64,000 bases of DNA. Origin: Lota lota. Its lineage: Eukaryota; Chordata; Actinopteri; Gadiformes; Lotidae. This document shows positions 37,109 through 53,719 of this stretch, one piece after another. The notes under the pieces were generated by a model, which saw only the letters and a program-made list of their open reading frames with translations, did not search any database and was not told the origin of the DNA. Each line of letters starts with the position of its first letter. Positions within the stretch are counted from its first letter, which is position 1. Location: assembly GCA_026745465.1 (NCBI GenBank), contig JACYXH010000363.1:505001-569000 (forward strand). The letters are read 5' to 3'. Made by a program: the position numbers and the translations under genes.

Positions 37109-40100
37109 TTTTCAAAGCTTCAAACAGGTCATATAGGCTATCCAACTCTTACTCCGCCGGCTGGCTCACCGCTATCTCTCAGCTCGCACACAACCAATGT
37201 TAGCTGAGAGCAGCGAGCACGAGCGACAGCCCATTGAGAAACAGGTGGCGTCATGAGGTTCCGCCCCGGGGCCTCTGGAATGCCATCGCTTCCCATATTC
37301 GGTGTACTGCGGGGTGTGGCCACATTGGACAACCATACCTGTTCATACAAAACGGATGTACTTTGAAATGGATAGACAACTTCAAAGCCTCATATTAAGT
37401 TGTTTGCTACGGTTCGGTTTCCAAAAAAATATATGAAGGTATTATAAGCCACAATTTCACTCTACGTTTTATTGAATCCGTCGTGTCTTTTATTAAGTAT
37501 GATGAGCTTAAACACGTATTTAGCAAATAATCGAACTGAAAATGAAGTGTACTAGGCTAGCAGTAGGCCTAGTAGGCTAGCAGTGGCTGTATGTTCAAAT
37601 GTTTGTATTAATTTCTAACCCAAACTAGATAGGCTTACACCTTTTCATTTTTTTATACTTATTTTCACAACTCAACACTGAGTAAACTAGATAGATTTGT
37701 AAATAATTCCCCAATTATTTTGACATATCCCAATGTCCAAGTCCTGTCTTTCCCACGGCTGGTTAGGGAGGGGTCAAGTGGGAGGCTGGTTTAGTATGAA
37801 TATATAACTACTAATGAGACAGCCTTGCTTAAGAACTTCACGGTTTGGGTATGGATATGTGGACACAAAGGAAACTTGACAATGGCATCTCCTAGCAACT
37901 CTTATCTGGAGGAATGTCAGAGTCAACGCTTTTCTGCGCGGCAGCGTGTATTTAGAGAGACGAACCCTTGAGCATGGGGCCAAACACAGACGGCCACCCT
38001 GGCGAAGACCCTGCAGACTCAAGTGAGGAGACACACATTGTCCAGTCCTTCTATAACCATACACAGACATTAATCATACAACAGACAGAGTAAAAGATGT
38101 TGGTAAAAAAAAAAGAGAAAGATTAACAAGTTAAGTGTGGTTTGGATTGGGACATTTTGACCTTTGTATGACAATCATTGTGCTTGTTTACAAGTATAAT
38201 TGATTTAGTTCTGTGGTGGCTTTACAAAGGTGGCCTTACAAAGATTACAAATATGACACGATAAAGCATGTATTCTTTCAGAATGTTTACATGGATGAGT
38301 TTCTACCCCCCTATCTTAACCTAACTAAAATGATCCTCTTAACCTTAAACGCTTGTTTTTGAGTATAGAATATTGTCTTCAATGCTGGTACACAATATTT
38401 ATTGTTATATTACACAGTAAAACAGTTCCTTTCATTTTCCAACTTACTTGACTCCAGTCTGACAAAATAGAAACCTTTCTTAACACATTGAATGTCATTA
38501 GGTTTCTTGATTTCGCCACAACTGTAAGATTTCGGAAGAAAGCAGGAAACAAGTAGCCCGCGACACTTAAACAGTCCTCAGAAATCCCTCACTTTTAAAT
38601 CACCCAACACACTCTTGAGTGTGAACTACCATTGAGAGGAAACTCACAAGCCCTCCACAAGTCTTTCCACTTTTCTACTGGTTTTGGGTTTTCATACATT
38701 GAGTTCCGCGGTAAGGCGTTATCCTCAAGTGTGTTAATGCTTAAGAGAGTTTTTAGGGTTGGAGAAGGGGTTTCTGTTGTCAGCCATTTCCCAGAGGTGT
38801 CAGAGGTCAACACCCACTCCCACACACAAGTATGCAAATGCTTTCATTACAATACAGACCTCTTTTCATCCCGCCACAGCACTAGCATGCGCCCTGCCAG
38901 AGCGCGAACGGCGGGCCACACAGCTTAGAGATGTGAGTGCTGCTCCTCAGCTTCTATGGGGACTGACAACACAAAAGTGCTTCACCGTGGGGGTCCGGGT
39001 GGGGGCTTCAATTTTGAGGGTCAGCGAACAGTGGCGTCAGCAGCGCTCTGTCATTCAAACCACGTTGACCCCCCCCATCCCACCTAACACCCCCGCTTTA
39101 CATGCACCTCTCGTGGTATCCGCAAACAGAAAGGTGGTGAGCCATTGTGAGCCGTGGGCTGGTTTGGTCTAACCCCGACTTAAAATGTCCCTGCTGTTCT
39201 CCACCGTTCTCACGCTTGATGCCTTAAGACGCCTCGTGAAGAGCCGAGGAATCTTTGCATATTCAAATGCATTTCAGCTACCGTGTCCGTGTGAGGTTGT
39301 ACCGTTTGTATCACATCACCTCGTATGTTGCACAGGTTGGCTGTTGGCATTGCTTCACATATATGTTTTTATAATACCCTAAACTTCACATTAGTACTTT
39401 GAATATGTGATATACCTCGTAAAAGACGCTTGCCAAAATAATCACTCCATATTTATCTAGACTGAGAGCAGTGGGATGAACCCACAAGGTTTCTTTAACC
39501 GTTGTTTTCCCTCTATTGTTTTATTTGCCTCACACAGAAGCCTCAGTCTCACCTCACCTGTAAACACTATCTCTCCCTATTGGAATTTGGGTGGGTGTGC
39601 ATTTCTTTTACAGCATTTGTTGTGTATGGCATATCTTTGCGGAGACAAAAGCAAGGACATGTCCTCGCATGTACTCGTCTCACTAGGCCAGGAAATGTGA
39701 GAATGTGGTAAATACTGAACATTACTCAGACGTGGGTTAGGTCTCCTGGTGGCTTTGTGCTTTTACAGTAATCACCCCTGCTTGGGCTGGCTGATGACAT
39801 CACCTTTCTGTTGTGGATTTGGTGGGAAGACATAATTGGAGAGTGCCGGTTTTGGTTTGTCTGATGAAAGAAGACTCTAGTGTTGGCCAATTACTGTAAA
39901 GCCCGTCTCTACTGGCTCAATTAACAAAATATGACCGTGTCCCCTACTTTAATTTGAAGGCATCTTTAAACGTTATAAACAAATCCCACAAATGTTTTTC
40001 GTTTTATATATGTTCATGTCCAAAACAATTACCACTCATCCAGGTCCTTTTATTTGTTTGGATTTGTTTCATTGGCCTTTAGAACATTGTGTATTGGAAC

Positions 40101-40696
40101 CATCCCCAGGACCTCAATCACTGTAATGCTCGTCTGGCAAGCGCTGGCCCAGTTGAAAGTGAATGGTCATTGCGGTAAATGGCTGTAGTAAATGTGATGT
40201 GTGTTAGCAAAGAGGCCTAATAAAGATGGCAGCACACATTCATATGCATTTCTTTGTGTGCTCAGCTTGACGAAGTCTGCCCTGCAGCCGTAACAAAAGG
40301 AAGGAAGGAAGCTAGGGGTGGGGGGTGATGAGGGAGGCTGAGGGGGAGTGCGGGTGTAGGTAGGGGTGATATCACACACACAGTGGGCCCCCCCGGCTCA
40401 CGTCCTGCGGTCTCTCAAGTCTAGGATTCTTCTGGTCATGACAGCTGGGCCAGTTGGCTCTCTGTGGACCCATTCTTTTCTTTAAGTATGTGTGTGTGTC
40501 TGTGCTTGTGCGCATGCACAGACACACACGTGGGCACACACACACATACGCACGAGTACACGTACAGACACACAAACACACACAAGTGTGCGCACGCACA
40601 GACTCAAACACACACACACAGTTTCTTGCTCTCTCTCACTGTCTTTATTTTACTTCCTTTCTCTGTCAATCTCTCTCAGAGGCAGAACGATTGACA

Positions 40697-40751
<55 letters not shown>

Positions 40752-40770
40752 ACACACACACACACACACA
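40697..40770 (+). repeat. (CA)n microsatellite
   Basis: About 36 CA units with a single cata interruption near 40745. It lies 100 bp before a (GT)n tract of opposite polarity (40872-40940). Confidence 0.93.
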
Positions 40771-40871
40771 GGATGTCCTCTCGTTTACTGTTTACATTTC
40801 ACAGTGGCCGGCAAACCTGGGAGGGCTCTGCCAGTGATCACAGGCATTACAGCTGTTTGTAAGGTAGCTAT

Positions 40872-40940
<69 letters not shown>
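40872..40940 (+). repeat. (GT)n microsatellite
   Basis: About 35 GT units, followed by further imperfect tgtg tracts to about 40985. Together with the (CA)n tract at 40697-40770 it forms an inverted arrangement around a 100-bp spacer. Confidence 0.93.
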
Positions 40941-40943
<3 letters not shown>

Positions 40944-41649
40944 TATAGTGATGTGTGTGTGTGTGTGAGTTTGGTGTGTGTATGTTTGCCTATCTTCAAA
41001 AAGATAATTACATGTGAATGATAGCCAATACTTGGGTATACTTGTGATAATACATTTGGATAAAGAGGAGAAATAAATATAACATGGTTACAAATTAGCA
41101 ATGAACAACTGGACTGGGTATGTTTAATTTGTATTGTTATATTTATGTTATTGTCATCATTGTACCTGCTTGTGTGTGCTGTGGGATCATTGCTTCAAAA
41201 TGTGCAGTCAACAATGTTATGAAAAGAACGGACCAGAACAACAGTACAACAACTGTTGTGACTGAAGAGAACAGACCAGAAGGTGTTTCTAGGCATGTGG
41301 TCCACAAAGAAGACTCGTTAGGTGGCCAAAAGGTCACTTCCTTCAGGTAGGCCTGCACTCCATAGTTGTAGACAGCTGACCATTACAGAACTAAAAAACT
41401 AACAAAGAAACACATGGTTTTCTTGATCCAGCTGATAAAAAATAAACGACCAGCAACCTTTAGGTTGACATTTTGGCCAACTCTTGAGCTTTCAGATTAA
41501 TGATAGGAATGAAATAAGCTTTAGCACAACGAGGCCAAAAGGGGGCGCGCTGGTCTACATGATTTATCACTGATTGATGCAACTTACATCTGCCACCCAG
41601 TGACAGTTGGGGGTACTCTTCCTAAAACTGTAACGCATCTTAATTTCCT

Positions 41650-41653
<4 letters not shown>

Positions 41654-41706
<53 letters not shown>
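41654..41706. repeat. (AT)n microsatellite
   Basis: About 26 TA units between ttccttcac and ctgtcactgc. It is self-complementary and so could extrude as a cruciform. Confidence 0.93.
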
Positions 41707-42287
41707 TGTCACTGCTTTATGCTGTATGTCAAGTGAGGGTTCTGGAACACCCAACGGCCTGCCCTGCAGTCATATGGTCGTATTCACAAAGACCTGAGTG
41801 AATATTGCAATATACTTGACTGCACGCAATTGACTGTTTCTTACAATATAACTGGTTTTTAGCAATCTTACATGTGTTCATTGTTTTATCTTATTTCAAG
41901 AGATATAGTTAAAATAGTATGAACCCTACATTATGCAATAGACGAACCATGATCAGGTACATTTGTGTATAATCTAAACCAGACGTATAGCTCGGGTTTT
42001 GGTCTTTGGGTGTCAGTGCGGTTAACTCGGTTATGTGATCCTTACTGTCTGTTTTTTCTGGTCGGACTATTGTTGTCGTCTCCTTTGGCCACTTTTATGA
42101 GGCCATTCGTCCTTTCTGTCAGAATGTATAGACTAAATTGTCACGTCAGCCCAGATGGTACGCTCATTCTGTACGCTACGCTTGCTTTGTGTAGACCTAT
42201 ATGTAGATTTGGCTTAAAGTCTATTGGCCTACTGTTGCTTTAACCACCACCCACTACACGAATAACCTGTCAATGAAATGAGCAAGT

Positions 42288-42297
42288 GTCACGTGAC
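42288..42297. promoter_or_regulatory. GTCACGTGAC palindromic E-box upstream of h6pd
   Basis: A perfect 10-bp palindrome, the consensus recognised by TFEB/MITF (CLEAR-type) and USF factors. It lies about 100 bp before a probable noncoding first exon of h6pd. That exon would end at 42388 (gtggacag, then gtttga), and its first intron would run to the acceptor before 44070. Binding is inferred only from the sequence. Confidence 0.5.
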
Positions 42298-42388
42298 TTC
42301 AATAGGAAGTGTCTTTGTACCAAAATATGACAGCGTGTTGTAAAAGAGTCTGCGGCTGTTAGTGAGCGTTCACCCGAACAGTGGACAG

Positions 42389-44067
42389 GTTTGAGTATTT
42401 TCCATTTGTTTCAGAATCAACTTGATCGATTTCTGTTGAACACGTATATAATATTGATTTGGTATGTCCGGATTTCGAAAAAAAAAAATCGGGGTATTAT
42501 GGTACATTGACGTGGCTATTGTGCAACATGACAGTTGAATCAGTAGTGATGGCCATGCACATTGCAACACCTGCTGTCAACAGCCATCTCACCTGAGAGA
42601 ATGCAGGCCCAAAATGGGCAGGTGTCTTCATATTTGATCAAACTCCAGCAATACGCTATTTTGTGGTTAGGGAAGTATCTATCGTAGTACTAATTTGTAC
42701 TATTATTTTTTTATGTATACCTTGAATGGACTTATTTTCTGTTGTGGTATATAAAGTCTTAACGTCTCTTGTGACCCCTTCACATCTCATAAGTTATCCT
42801 TGAACCTTGTTAAACCACAGTGAATATGAATGTATTGAAAGAAAATGAAACCACATTCTTACGTTAATTTGCCATCCATGCTCGAAGAAGGGAATTAGCT
42901 ATTCAATAACTCAGTGACTGTAGATTAATCGTGTGCCCATCATATCTCAAAATCCTACCATTATCCTTAGTGTGAATTACATGATGTGCCCTTTGTCTGA
43001 CCATACACACTAGGTTCAGGCTAGGACTAATCTCAAAAGGAATCTTTGTTAAAGTAACTTAATAAATAGGCCTAAACAAATAATCAAGTTAGCATGTTCC
43101 CGGATTTGTACAGTCCTTTATGCCCTTTGCTGTTTGCTTTACAACTCCGCAAACATGATTTGTGCAATACTGGTTTACCAGATGCTGCTACGTAATATCA
43201 AAAGACCAGATCAACATTGAAGCATTCCTCCATATGAAATAATTTTTAAAGCATTAATGCTGTTCAAATTGATTATTAATATGGACTTGAATCGCAAGAC
43301 CATGCAAGTATATTTAACCTGAATTACTGTTGTTATAGAAACAAATGTTATAGAAAGATATCTAATCTATATGATCTTTACACCTGGAGAAGTACTACAG
43401 GTGTCCAAAGTTAATCTGTCATTGTTTTAGTGGATAGTTGGGCAAACTTCATGGACAAAAAACACAAGGGTGTAATGTTGCAATCCATAGCTCTTCAGGT
43501 TGGACTTCCCGGCAACTATCAACAGCAGCTTATCTTCCCCGAATTGCTGTTGCATTTAGTGAATCCATCCCCAGTAGCAAAGTGTAAACTGTACATGCCT
43601 CTTGTGTGCGTTGGCAGTAGTCATTCAGCTTGTGAGCGTGCAACAGCACTGCGTCGTCTTCCAAATTTGGTGGGATTTTGTGCAGGAAAACCGTAAGAAA
43701 TGTGTCTGTCATTTTTATGCATTTTGTCTTTTATCTCTTTGGCTCGGGATTATTATCTCCAAGAATATTTTCAAAGCTGTTTAGCTGATGTTTTTGTTAT
43801 ACAATACAATTGTACTATAGTATTGATTTAACTTTGACATACTATTATTTAACATGATGTAGTACAAAGGGTTTAATTGTTATTTATTTTCACATGTATT
43901 TGTGTTACAGAGATAGTATAGACCTATTTGTTTCCAGAAATGTGGTTGCATGGTCAGTTTCAGCAGTTTAAACTTTGTATTGGAGGCTTTTGCTTATTGA
44001 GAACACAATCCTCATTGTGTACTCACTCATTGCTCAATGACATTGCCTTTACTTACTGTGTCTACAG
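42389..44067. other. probable first intron of h6pd
   Basis: AT-rich sequence. A segment at about 43430-43715 has somewhat higher GC and is open in both directions (a 60-codon minus frame and an 88-codon plus frame), but neither resembles a family I know. It may be an old insertion. Confidence 0.4.
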
Positions 44068-44075
44068 GAGCTAAC

Positions 44076-47000
44076 ATGTGGCCTGTTCTGAAGCTGCTCC
44101 TACTACAAGCCATCTGCTCTGCCCAGAGAGGCGTCCTCACCGAGGGGAAGCAGACCCAGCAGGCGGGCCACGTGTCCGTGGTCATCGTGGGAGGCACGGG
44201 TGACCTGGCCAAGAAGTACCTGTGGCAGGGCTTCTTCCAGCTGTACGCCACGCAGGCCGGCAGCGGACACACCTTCTCCTTCTACGGCAGTGGCCTGTCG
44301 CCAGACGAGCAAGCCACGCCCGTCCTCTTCGACATCCTGAAGAATGTGTCCTGTTTGCCGGACACGCCCGTGGAACGCTGCGCTTTGCTCAAGGACCAGT
44401 TCCTGCACCTGGCCCAGTACCGGCAGCTGAAGACCCCGGAGGACTACAGGGCACTGGGCCGGCACATCCAGGAGCAACTGCAGGGGGAGGGCATGGTGGA
44501 GGCGGGCCGGCTGTTCTACCTCTCGGTGCCGGCGTTTGCCTACGCAGACATCGCTGACCAGGTGAACAGCAGCTGCCGGCCGACCGGCGGAGCATGGCTG
44601 CGGGTGGTTCTGGAGAAACCCTTCGGTCATGATCTGAGCAGCGCACAGACTCTCGCCAGTCAACTCGGGGGCTCCCTGAAGGATGAGGAAATGTACAGGA
44701 TTGACCATTACCTGGGGAAGCAGGTGAGAATTAGGACGAAGTCCAAAATGCAGCTCATGGTATTTATGTATTCAGGAAATGGTATCATATTTATTCAAAT
44801 TGTTTCTTTTTAAAGGTTGTTTCAAGTATACTGCCGTTCAGAAAAGTCAACCAGAAGTTTTTGGATCCTATTTGGAACAGGCAACATATTGAGAGAGTGG
44901 AGATTGTACTCAAAGAGACCCTGGATGTAAAAGGTGACAAAGATCTACTTTTGCATTTAAAAGGCTCCCAAAAAGTGTAATTAATTCATCTTTGGTATGG
45001 TGACTTTTCAGATCTCATCAAAAGAGAGCACATTGCTTTTAGCTATACAAAACATACAAAATCTTTTTACCTAAACGGTGCATTGTATTTATTTTTTCTG
45101 TTTGTCTCCGAAGGTCGGATTCCTTTCTACAACCAGTACGGGGTGATCCGAGATGTGCTGCAGAACCATCTCACTGAGATAATGACCTTGTTGACCATGA
45201 AGGTGCCCCAGAGTCTCAGCAGCTCGCAGGAGGTCCTTCGCAACAAGCTCAAGATCTTCAGCCTCCTGCAGCCCGTGGGGACGAAACAGGCCGTGATTGG
45301 CCAGTACCAAGCCTATAACGCGGAGGTACGGGAGGAGCTGAACAAGACCAGCGATCAGTTCAGTGTCACACCAACCTTTGCTGGTGAGTATTACAAAGTC
45401 ACTCTCAACATTGAGAGAAAAACATTAGAACAGGAGATTGTTTTTAACGTTTTGACTAAAAAACATCAAAGCTCTAACAAGCAGAACAGCCAGCAATGGT
45501 TAAACTGCAGCTGGACACTTCGGACAGGATGGGGGGGGGGTGTTTGTTATATAAATAACTATGCAAGCTATTGATCTAATCTCATCAGGGACATTAAGTC
45601 CTTCCAAATGCATAACTTATCTGCCTGACTCACACACTTGTTGGCGAGTCACACACAAATTGGTGGCGAGTAATTATATTAAAATGAACAGCTTCTCTAT
45701 GTGTCAAAAAAAGGCTTTAGGTTCATTCCTCTGCTGCGGCGTTATGCTGAATGTTATACAACTCTCTCCGGTTGTTTCATAGCGGTCTTTGCAATATGCA
45801 GATTGTGCTGCTAATGCTTTTGGTTGTCGCCTTGGAAAAGTTATTTCTATTGTGTTTGGCAGAACTGCATTGAGTAAAAATATCCATGCATCAACAAGTG
45901 AATTAAACTCCATAAATGCGCTAGCGAAGACATAGGAAACAAACGGCCTAAGGGCCGGAAAGAGCCCGTGGACCATCTTAATCGGACCCGCAACGGTCTC
46001 AAAGGAAAACAAAACGACCCGCCCCCCAAAAAAGTCATAAAATGCAGCAATATGTTAATGATTTCAAGGCTAATAACTACATAGTCTTTACTGCTATATA
46101 GCATTTTCACCACATTGGATGTTCTTCTGAGAACACCGCAGTTACCGTTAACACCGTATTGAAAGAGAAAAAAGCGTGGAAAAAGGAAATCACAGTTCGT
46201 ATCTTTCCCTGTCTCAATCGAAGCCGGCTGAGACCACTGCTGCAGAATAGTTATTTTATCAACCGATTGTTTTTTCCTTTTCATTTCTGAAGCAGTTTAA
46301 CTCATTAAAATAAATGTGTTATTTTAATAACAAAACTACAAAAGCAAAACTACAATATCACGTAGGATTGCTGCATGGAGGTCAGTGGCTTTCGTAGCCA
46401 CTCAACAGTCTAGAGTCCAACTCGATTACAGTATAGCTTCAATGTGGCCTAAACGTTTCAGAAGTAACAGGGATTTCATAGTATGAGAGTAGGCCTACTT
46501 CCAATTACCACAAAGCAAATAAGTGGTTTGAACATTGTGCAAAGTGTTGATGAAATTGCACGGCAAGACTAGCGCTGTTCACCTGAAACAAATCACACAA
46601 GCGCCATTGTGGTTGTCTGTTTGCCATAAAAGTAAAAAACATCTCAACCAGTTCTATTCATGTTTATTAAATTACCAACCATTATAAGTTGGTAGAGCTT
46701 TTCTGTATCTTTTGGCCAAAATCCTGGGGCGAACTCTAGAACATTTAATGAATGTAAGCGCGACAACGCCAGCCTATTGTTAAGTAATCATGTCAAGTCA
46801 TGTCTACCAAATTCTTGTAGTTCCTGTAGTTAAGTCAGTGTTTAACTACATGAGTCAGTAAGGCCCTGTTTTCTTTTATAATAGCATTATTAGTATTAAT
46901 GATTTGTTAATGCTTGCTGCTCAGTATTGACTGGAACCATCTGCTTTGTCCTCAGCGGTCATGATGCACATTGATACCGCGCAGTACGATGGCGTCCCAA

Positions 47001-48307
47001 TCGTTTTGTCCTCGGGGAAGATGTTGGATGAGAGGGTGTCCTATGCACGGATTCTCTTTAAGAATGACGTATTTTGTGTACAGAACCCTGACAACATCCA
47101 CTGTAAGCCCAAGCAGATAATTTTCCACTTTGGACACGGCAGTCTGGAGCACATGGCTGTCCTTGTCACCAAGAACCTCTTCAAGCCGGATCTAATCGAC
47201 GGAGAGTGGAGGGAGGTGACGGAGCATAAAGACACCACTGTCCTGGGTTTTCCCATTTCGGACTACTATGTACAGGCTCCCAAGGTGGAGCGGGAGGCCT
47301 ACGCCGAGCTGATTGGTCACATATTAAGTGGAAGAAAGGACTGTTTCATCAGTGCCGAAAACCTCCTAGCATCCTGGGGCCTGTGGACCCCCCTGCTCCA
47401 CAGCCTGCGAGGCACCTACCCCCGCATCTACCCGGGGGGCGAGGAGAACGGGAACCTGCTGGACTTCCGCCTGAGCAGGACGGAGCTAAGCTACACCAGC
47501 GACTCTGTGGTCATCATCAACCCCGAGCAGATGGGCGGCACGGCGGCCGAGAGCTTCCAGGTGACACAGGGGAAGTTCCGTGGCGATGACATGGTGTCGG
47601 CCTGGGGGGAGGAGCTCATAGTCCGGCTGGCCACGGACATGCAGGCAGCCGCGGAGGTGGCTGTGAGCGAGGGGGGAGCCTTCCACCTGGCACTTTCCGG
47701 CGGCTCCAGCCCACTGGCCCTGTTCGAGAGGCTGGCCCAGCACCACCTCAGCTTCCCCTGGAGGGAGACCCACGTGTGGATGGTGGACGAGCGGTGCATG
47801 CCCCTCAGAGAGCCCGAATCCAACTTCCACACCCTGCACGAGCATCTGCTGCAGCACATCAAGATCCCATACTACAACATTCACCCCATGCCGGTGATGC
47901 TCCACCAGCGGCTGTGTGTGGAGGAGGATGGAGGAGCGCTGCTCTACGAGAAGGAGATCGCCAACTCGGTCAACGGCTCTGCATTCCACTTTGTACTATT
48001 GGGCGTGGGCCTTGACGGCCACACGGCCTCCCTGTTCCCCGGGGAGAAGGCTCGCGAGAGGCACGGGGACAGCCTGGTGGTGCTGACGGAAAGCCCCGTT
48101 AAGCCTCACCAGCGCATGAGCCTCACACTCAAGGCCATCAACAAAGCTCAGAGGGTCGGCTTGCTGGTGATCGGCAAGCTGAAGCACGAGCTTCTGACTC
48201 AGTTGAGCCGGGTCAAGAACAAGCCAAACAAGTGGCCCATCACCGGGGTCCACCCGGCTAATGGCAAGCTGGTTTGGTACCTTGACTATGATGCACTGTT
48301 AGGGTAA
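44076..48307 (+). CDS. h6pd: H6PD, endoplasmic bifunctional hexose-6-phosphate dehydrogenase / 6-phosphogluconolactonase
   Basis: ER-lumen enzyme that oxidises glucose-6-phosphate with NADP and hydrolyses the lactone, supplying NADPH to 11-beta-HSD1. Four coding exons: 44076-44723, 44816-44933, 45114-45383 and 46956-48307, giving 795 residues (human 791). The start follows a splice acceptor (tctacag at 44067) and encodes a signal peptide, MWPVLKLLLLQAICSA. The dinucleotide motif GGTGDLAKKY, the substrate motif EKPFGHD and the active-site RIDHYLGK (about 208-215) mark the G6PD part. The C-terminal 6PGL domain has LALSGGSSP near 591 and WMVDERCMPLREPESNF. There is no KDEL-type tail, as in the mammalian protein. 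AATAAA lies at 48457-48462. The whole 6PGL domain sits in the single large last exon, in keeping with a fusion origin of this bifunctional enzyme. Confidence 0.97.
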
Positions 48308-51923
<3,616 letters not shown>

Positions 51924-53221
51924 ATGTCCAACGAAGAAGACATACACCAGGTAAGAACACGGACGCCAACTGCAATTTATAAATGATATGCTGTAACATA
52001 AATGAAATGATAATGGAAAACGACAATGAACGGCCTCGCTTTTTTATTGACCTTTTAGAGACTACGGGCAGCTGTACACTACACGACGGGACGAATGTGT
52101 CTAGATATCGGAAGACAGCAGGGCAGGGAGTTCAGTCCACAAGTGATAGCAGCAATAGCCGAAACAACATTCAGGCAGTGTGGTTGGTTAATTTTTATTT
52201 GACCACGTCATTTAACTCAAAATTTGCAATTGCAGTTTAATGGTGAACTCAAGTTAACACATTTAAAACTGTATACTGTACACAAAAGCCTTATTTGGAT
52301 ATTACATTTTCAGAAGTATTTGCTACAGACTTGGAAGCCTTTGCCAGGTAATACCCAATCATCTGATCAGATATTTTCACGGTTTAACTGTAGCATGCAT
52401 TTTGTACTGACAAACGTTTATTTTGACGATGTGTTAAAAAAAAACGTCGCTACCAGTCTAGATTGTATTAATTTGTGGGTGGTAGTGGTTGCCACACACC
52501 ACTCGTTGCCGTGTCACAACTGAATCGAATTGGAATTCCTTTAAATTGGAATTTAAAGGGGCCCTATTTACCACAAAGTGTGAGTGTGATTAGCCGATAC
52601 AAGCAGTTAATTTGAGGCTAGATAGATCAGTCTAGCATCTTACCCAGTGGACTGTCGCAACTGGTGTTATCTATCCATCTTACATCTAGGTGGACACTCA
52701 AACGTGTGACGTCACTAGGTTGCAGGACAGATGTTGAAACTGCTCCCCTGGAGGCCCTTTTAAAGTGTTTAATTTATAATTAAAAATTTTCCTGAATTTG
52801 GAGGCATGCCAAGAGAAGCACCGTGACGTCAGACGATGTAAAGCTCTTGGCTCGACGAAGCACGGCCCTGGTGAGTAACTTCCATGATACAGTTCAACAT
52901 TTCAAACTGCTACACGTAGCTTGCAACTATAGTGTGCAGCCAAAACAAGCACACACTAAAACACTGTTTTATCATAATACATTTTTATGAAACCCAATAT
53001 TGCTGGCCGAATGAGGGGATCATCCAGGATTATACATTAGTGGCAAGTATTTTACAGTAGACTGCAATTTTGTTTTTACATTTGTCGTTTATTTGTTCCA
53101 GGCCAATTTCATACAAAGGAAAAATGAGTTATTGATAAAGGATCAGAAACATGGGAAGAAAAATGCTGGGAAGAAGACTAACAAAGACCAGGAAGACAGC
53201 AATGCTGCGCCTCATCTCTAA
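51924..53221 (+). CDS. cenps: CENPS (MHF1), histone-fold centromere and Fanconi-pathway protein
   Basis: Small histone-fold protein that pairs with CENP-X. It serves in the CENP-T-W-S-X complex at kinetochores and with FANCM in DNA repair. Five exons: 51924-51950, 52059-52182, 52314-52347, 52804-52870 and 53102-53221, giving 123 residues with all phases matching. The histone fold reads LRAAVHYTTGRMC, then FSPQVIAAIAETTFRQC, VFATDLEAFARHAKR and STVTSDDVKLLARRS, very close to human CENPS (FARHAKRTTINTEDVKLLARRS). The tail is lysine-rich (KHGKKNAGKKTNKDQED) and shorter than in human. Intron 3 carries a MITE-like element. AATAAA lies at 53355-53360. Convergent with tardbp. Confidence 0.94.
52553..52763 (+). 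mobile_element. TTAA-flanked MITE-like element in cenps intron 3
   Basis: About 203 bp bounded by TTAA on both sides (52553-52556 and 52760-52763). Its ends are roughly inverted: AGGGGCCCTATTT at the left and, read from the right, AAGGGCCTCCAGG. It has no coding capacity. A truncated relative lies in ddi2 intron 3 (10472-10640). TTAA duplication is the habit of piggyBac-type transposases, but I cannot assign a family from the short ends. Confidence 0.68.
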
Positions 53222-53719
53222 ATATGTGAACAAGACACGTGCCAATTAATGGCAAACCCTCTGCTAGCTACCAACTGTTCTGCCTGTCTTTGTCCATTCT
53301 AATACTTTACCATTAACTTAGCTTTGGAAGAAAAGTGATTTATATGTTTATCGTAATAAATTGACTTTGTATTCAAGTGTCCGTTTCTTATGCAGCATGG
53401 CTCATGAAACTATTACCTCAGATTGCCAGTACCACTTTCTAATAAATGGTTTGTTCCTACACAACCTACCGTGTATACTTGGTTACTTAGTTGACACTGA
53501 TCAAAAGCAGTAAAAAGGCGGGTACTACCCCACGTCATGTCTGAGAAGGCCACACAATGAAAGTGTAGAAACTTCCATCTTCATCCCTCGATACACAATC
53601 CAGTCAGGGTTCAGACGGAGACCTCGACCAGCAGAGCCCAAGGTCCCTAGATATGCGAATCCAATTAGTTTGTTATGGACAAAACCACCTGACACAAGTC
53701 ATAGCAACTATCTATTCAA

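Larger units (their letters stand above)
37109..42287. other. divergent intergenic region between epha2 and h6pd
   Basis: About 5 kb between the divergent starts of epha2 (-) and h6pd (+). The epha2 promoter and 5' UTR should lie at the left end. A 29-codon ATG frame at about 37882-37971 is too short to call. The rest holds microsatellites at 40501-40620 (mixed CA), 40697-40770, 40872-40940 and 41654-41706. I see no other gene. Confidence 0.5.

Noticed and set aside
37882-37971. 29-codon ATG frame (MASPSNSYLEECQSQRFSAR...)
   Set aside because: Too short, no homology I know and no splice partner visible; might merit transcript evidence.
43430-43712. Overlapping 88- and 60-codon frames in h6pd intron 1
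   Set aside because: No recognisable motif, no clear splice context; possibly an old insertion but not supportable as a gene.
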